8,611 bases of DNA, taken from assembly GCA_002503395.1 (NCBI GenBank), contig DARQ01000071.1, positions 10,125-18,735 of the forward strand, in the 5' to 3' direction. Positions within the stretch are counted from its first letter, which is position 1. Each line of letters opens with the position of its first letter. The position numbers were made by a program, and so were the translations under genes. This document shows, piece by piece, positions 7,799 through 8,611 of the stretch. This DNA comes from Euryarchaeota archaeon UBA60 (lineage in GTDB: Archaea; Thermoplasmatota; Poseidoniia; Poseidoniales; Poseidoniaceae). A model generated the notes under the pieces. That model searched no databases, had not been told where the DNA came from, and worked only from the letters and a program-made list of their open reading frames with translations.

Positions 7799-7834
7799 CC
7801 CAGCCCACTGCGCCCACTCCAACACACCCACCCC
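7799..7834 (-). other. cluster of G-runs, possible extended-loop G-quadruplex
   Basis: On the minus strand five runs of three or four G occur in 36 bases (7834-7831, 7829-7827, 7815-7813, 7806-7804, 7801-7799), with loops of 1, 11, 6 and 2 bases. One loop exceeds the usual seven-base limit, so it is not a textbook quadruplex motif. It would lie in the leader or promoter of the PIN gene. Confidence 0.35.
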
Positions 7835-7896
7835 AGCCAATCCACTCAGCCCAACAACCTCAACCAAACCAAACCTAGCCCAACAATCGACCAACC

Positions 7897-7909
7897 CACG
7901 GTGACCGTG
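7897..7909. promoter_or_regulatory. 13-bp near-palindrome, candidate operator
   Basis: CACGGT, one G, then ACCGTG: two perfect 6-bp inverted arms around a single base, ending 29 bases before the ATG of the membrane protein. The position suits a dimeric regulator acting on that gene, and it marks the right edge of the G-poor tract. No second copy was noticed in the window. Confidence 0.35.
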
Positions 7910-7938
7910 CAAAGGTCAATGACTGAAACCACCACCCG

Positions 7939-8415
7939 ATGTTGATAGCGATGGAGGTAGTGCGGATTCTGATTCTGCTCATCCATCCCCTCGCGGCGCT
8001 GGGTCTGCTATGGTGGTTATTCCGTCAACACTCATGGAAGCGGCTAGGAAGAGAATTGCGCGGAGCTGAACGCACCGACGCCCTCGATTCACATGAGGTC
8101 TGGGGCACCCGGGTTTTTCCAGCCTTGGTCGGAGTGGTCAGCATCGCTTTTCTCGCCAATATCTGGCGCGGCTATCAGGAAGGTTCGTGGACAACCTATC
8201 TGTTGCCAAATTCGGTGCACGGAGCGACCGGTTTAGTCGGCAGTGTCCTGCTCTACATCACCTGGAATTACGGCCGCAGAGTGGTCGCTAAACGCGAGGC
8301 CGGTGAATCTTGGGCGCAAGAGAAGGTCAAACACGGGCGGGCCGCAGATATCATTATCATTGTCGGGTGCATTCACGCATTCATAGGCTTCTTACATATC
8401 TTCAACGTAATATGA
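7939..8415 (+). CDS. four-helix integral membrane protein, DUF4079/cytochrome b561-like
   Basis: A 158-residue protein with four hydrophobic helices by inspection: about 6-28 (ILILLIHPLAALGLLWWLF), 58-76, 92-111 and 136-157, joined by short charged loops (basic Arg/Lys-rich after helices 1 and 3). Helices 1, 3 and 4 carry histidines near their ends (His16 in an IHPLAA motif, His94 in HGATG, His146 and His153), a pattern that could ligate b-type haem as in small cytochrome b561/DUF4079 proteins. The family name is tentative. ATG 7939 is the first start after an in-frame TGA at 7924; ATG 7951 is an alternative and would trim four residues. No ribosome binding site is visible for either, which fits a leaderless or short-leader transcript. 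It is divergent from the PIN gene and convergent with a pirin gene; no functional link to either is evident. Confidence 0.88.
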   Translation: MLIAMEVVRILILLIHPLAALGLLWWLFRQHSWKRLGRELRGAERTDALDSHEVWGTRVFPALVGVVSIAFLANIWRGYQEGSWTTYLLPNSVHGATGLVGSVLLYITWNYGRRVVAKREAGESWAQEKVKHGRAADIIIIVGCIHAFIGFLHIFNVI

Positions 8416-8513
8416 GATGGGATGAGTCTGAACTGGCGGAGATAGTACTCGACCGTGCTCTCCATATGGTTCATGGACAGCAGTGGGTCACAATGCAAAT
8501 GCTTACTCACGTC

Positions 8514-8611
8514 TCATGCTACCAAAGTGCCGTTTTGATAGTCGTCAATCGCCTGCAGGATTTCTCTTTGTGTATTCATCACGAATGGGCCGTATCTAGA
8601 CACTGGCTCGT
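8514..8611 (-). CDS. pirin-family protein, C-terminal end only
   Basis: The minus strand from the window edge to a TGA at 8514-8516 reads 31 residues beginning EPVSRYGPFVMNT and continuing REILQAIDDYQNGTL. This matches the characteristic C-terminus of pirins (PVARYGPFVMNT..EI..A..DYQ.G). Pirins are iron-binding bicupin proteins, some acting as quercetin dioxygenases or transcription cofactors. The catalytic cupin residues lie outside the window, so activity cannot be judged. It is convergent with the membrane-protein gene, leaving a 98-bp gap in which I see no gene or clear terminator. Confidence 0.85.
   Translation of the reverse strand, partial: EPVSRYGPFVMNTQREILQAIDDYQNGTLVA

Larger units (their letters stand above)
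7673..7938. other. divergent intergenic spacer with G-depleted, C-rich tract
   Basis: These 266 bp separate the divergent PIN and membrane-protein genes. Nearest the PIN gene is its ribosome binding site. From 7741 to 7899 the plus strand has only seven G in 159 bases (none in 7741-7800) and roughly half C, so the minus strand, which would be the leader of the PIN transcript, is G/T-rich. Open frames across it encode only low-complexity Pro/Gln/His/Thr or Trp/Gly-rich strings and do not look like genes. No clear TATA box was found. A near-palindrome lies at 7897-7909. No tRNA or other recognisable RNA was seen. Confidence 0.75.

Noticed and set aside
7462..7845. A 127-codon minus-strand frame running from the G/T-rich spacer into the PIN gene in another frame.
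   Set aside because: The translation is Trp/Gly/Arg-rich low complexity from skewed composition, and most of its length overlaps the better-supported PIN gene.
7663..7878. A 71-codon plus-strand frame encoding a Pro/Gln/His/Thr-rich peptide.
   Set aside because: It is the direct result of the C- and A-rich, G-poor tract; no start signal and no recognisable motif.
8412..8611. A plus-strand frame open for 66 codons to the window edge, its ATG overlapping the stop of the membrane-protein gene (ATGA).
   Set aside because: From 8514 on it is antisense to a clear pirin C-terminus, its translation resembles no family I know, and no ribosome binding site is evident. The overlap is probably chance, though the sequence beyond the edge would settle it.

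Overview
The window holds six recognisable protein genes plus the tail of a seventh, about 50% GC overall, densely packed and without RNA genes, insertion sequences or CRISPR arrays that I could see. No taxonomic marker gene is present. The mix of a very large helical-repeat PIN protein, a small four-helix membrane protein and sugar-modifying enzymes, with partly Shine-Dalgarno-dependent and partly leaderless-looking starts, would fit a marine planktonic archaeon (Poseidoniota/Marine Group II-like). That is a low-to-moderate-confidence guess, and a bacterium is not excluded.

Left half (1-4237), an accessory biosynthetic block. It opens inside a DegT/DnrJ/EryC1/StrS-type PLP aminotransferase (1-1068, 5' end outside the window). 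An alpha/beta hydrolase of the dienelactone-hydrolase type follows on the same strand (1113-2024). A TupA-like ATP-grasp ligase lies on the opposite strand (2019-2936), its stop overlapping that of the hydrolase. A second, paralogous DegT-type aminotransferase (3044-4237) is divergent from the ATP-grasp gene across a 107-bp spacer. Two amino-transferring enzymes, a carboxylate-amine ligase-type enzyme and an esterase/hydrolase side by side suggest the making and acylation (amide formation) of an amino sugar or other amino-bearing moiety on a surface glycan or small molecule. The exact product cannot be read from the sequence.

Middle (4250-7672), minus strand: one 1140-residue protein made of a long mostly helical, partly TPR-like scaffold with a C-terminal PIN nuclease domain whose acidic residues are intact. 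It ends 12 nt from the convergent aminotransferase gene. I know of no characterised protein with this layout; it is the most interesting gene of the window.

Right end: a 266-bp divergent spacer (7673-7938) carries a strikingly G-depleted, C-rich tract (G/T-rich on the strand that would be the leader of the PIN gene), with a cluster of G-runs on the minus strand and, near its right edge, a 13-bp near-palindrome. Beyond it lie a small four-helix membrane protein resembling DUF4079/cytochrome b561-type proteins (7939-8415) and, convergent to it, the C-terminal end of a pirin-family protein (8514-8611), cut by the window edge.
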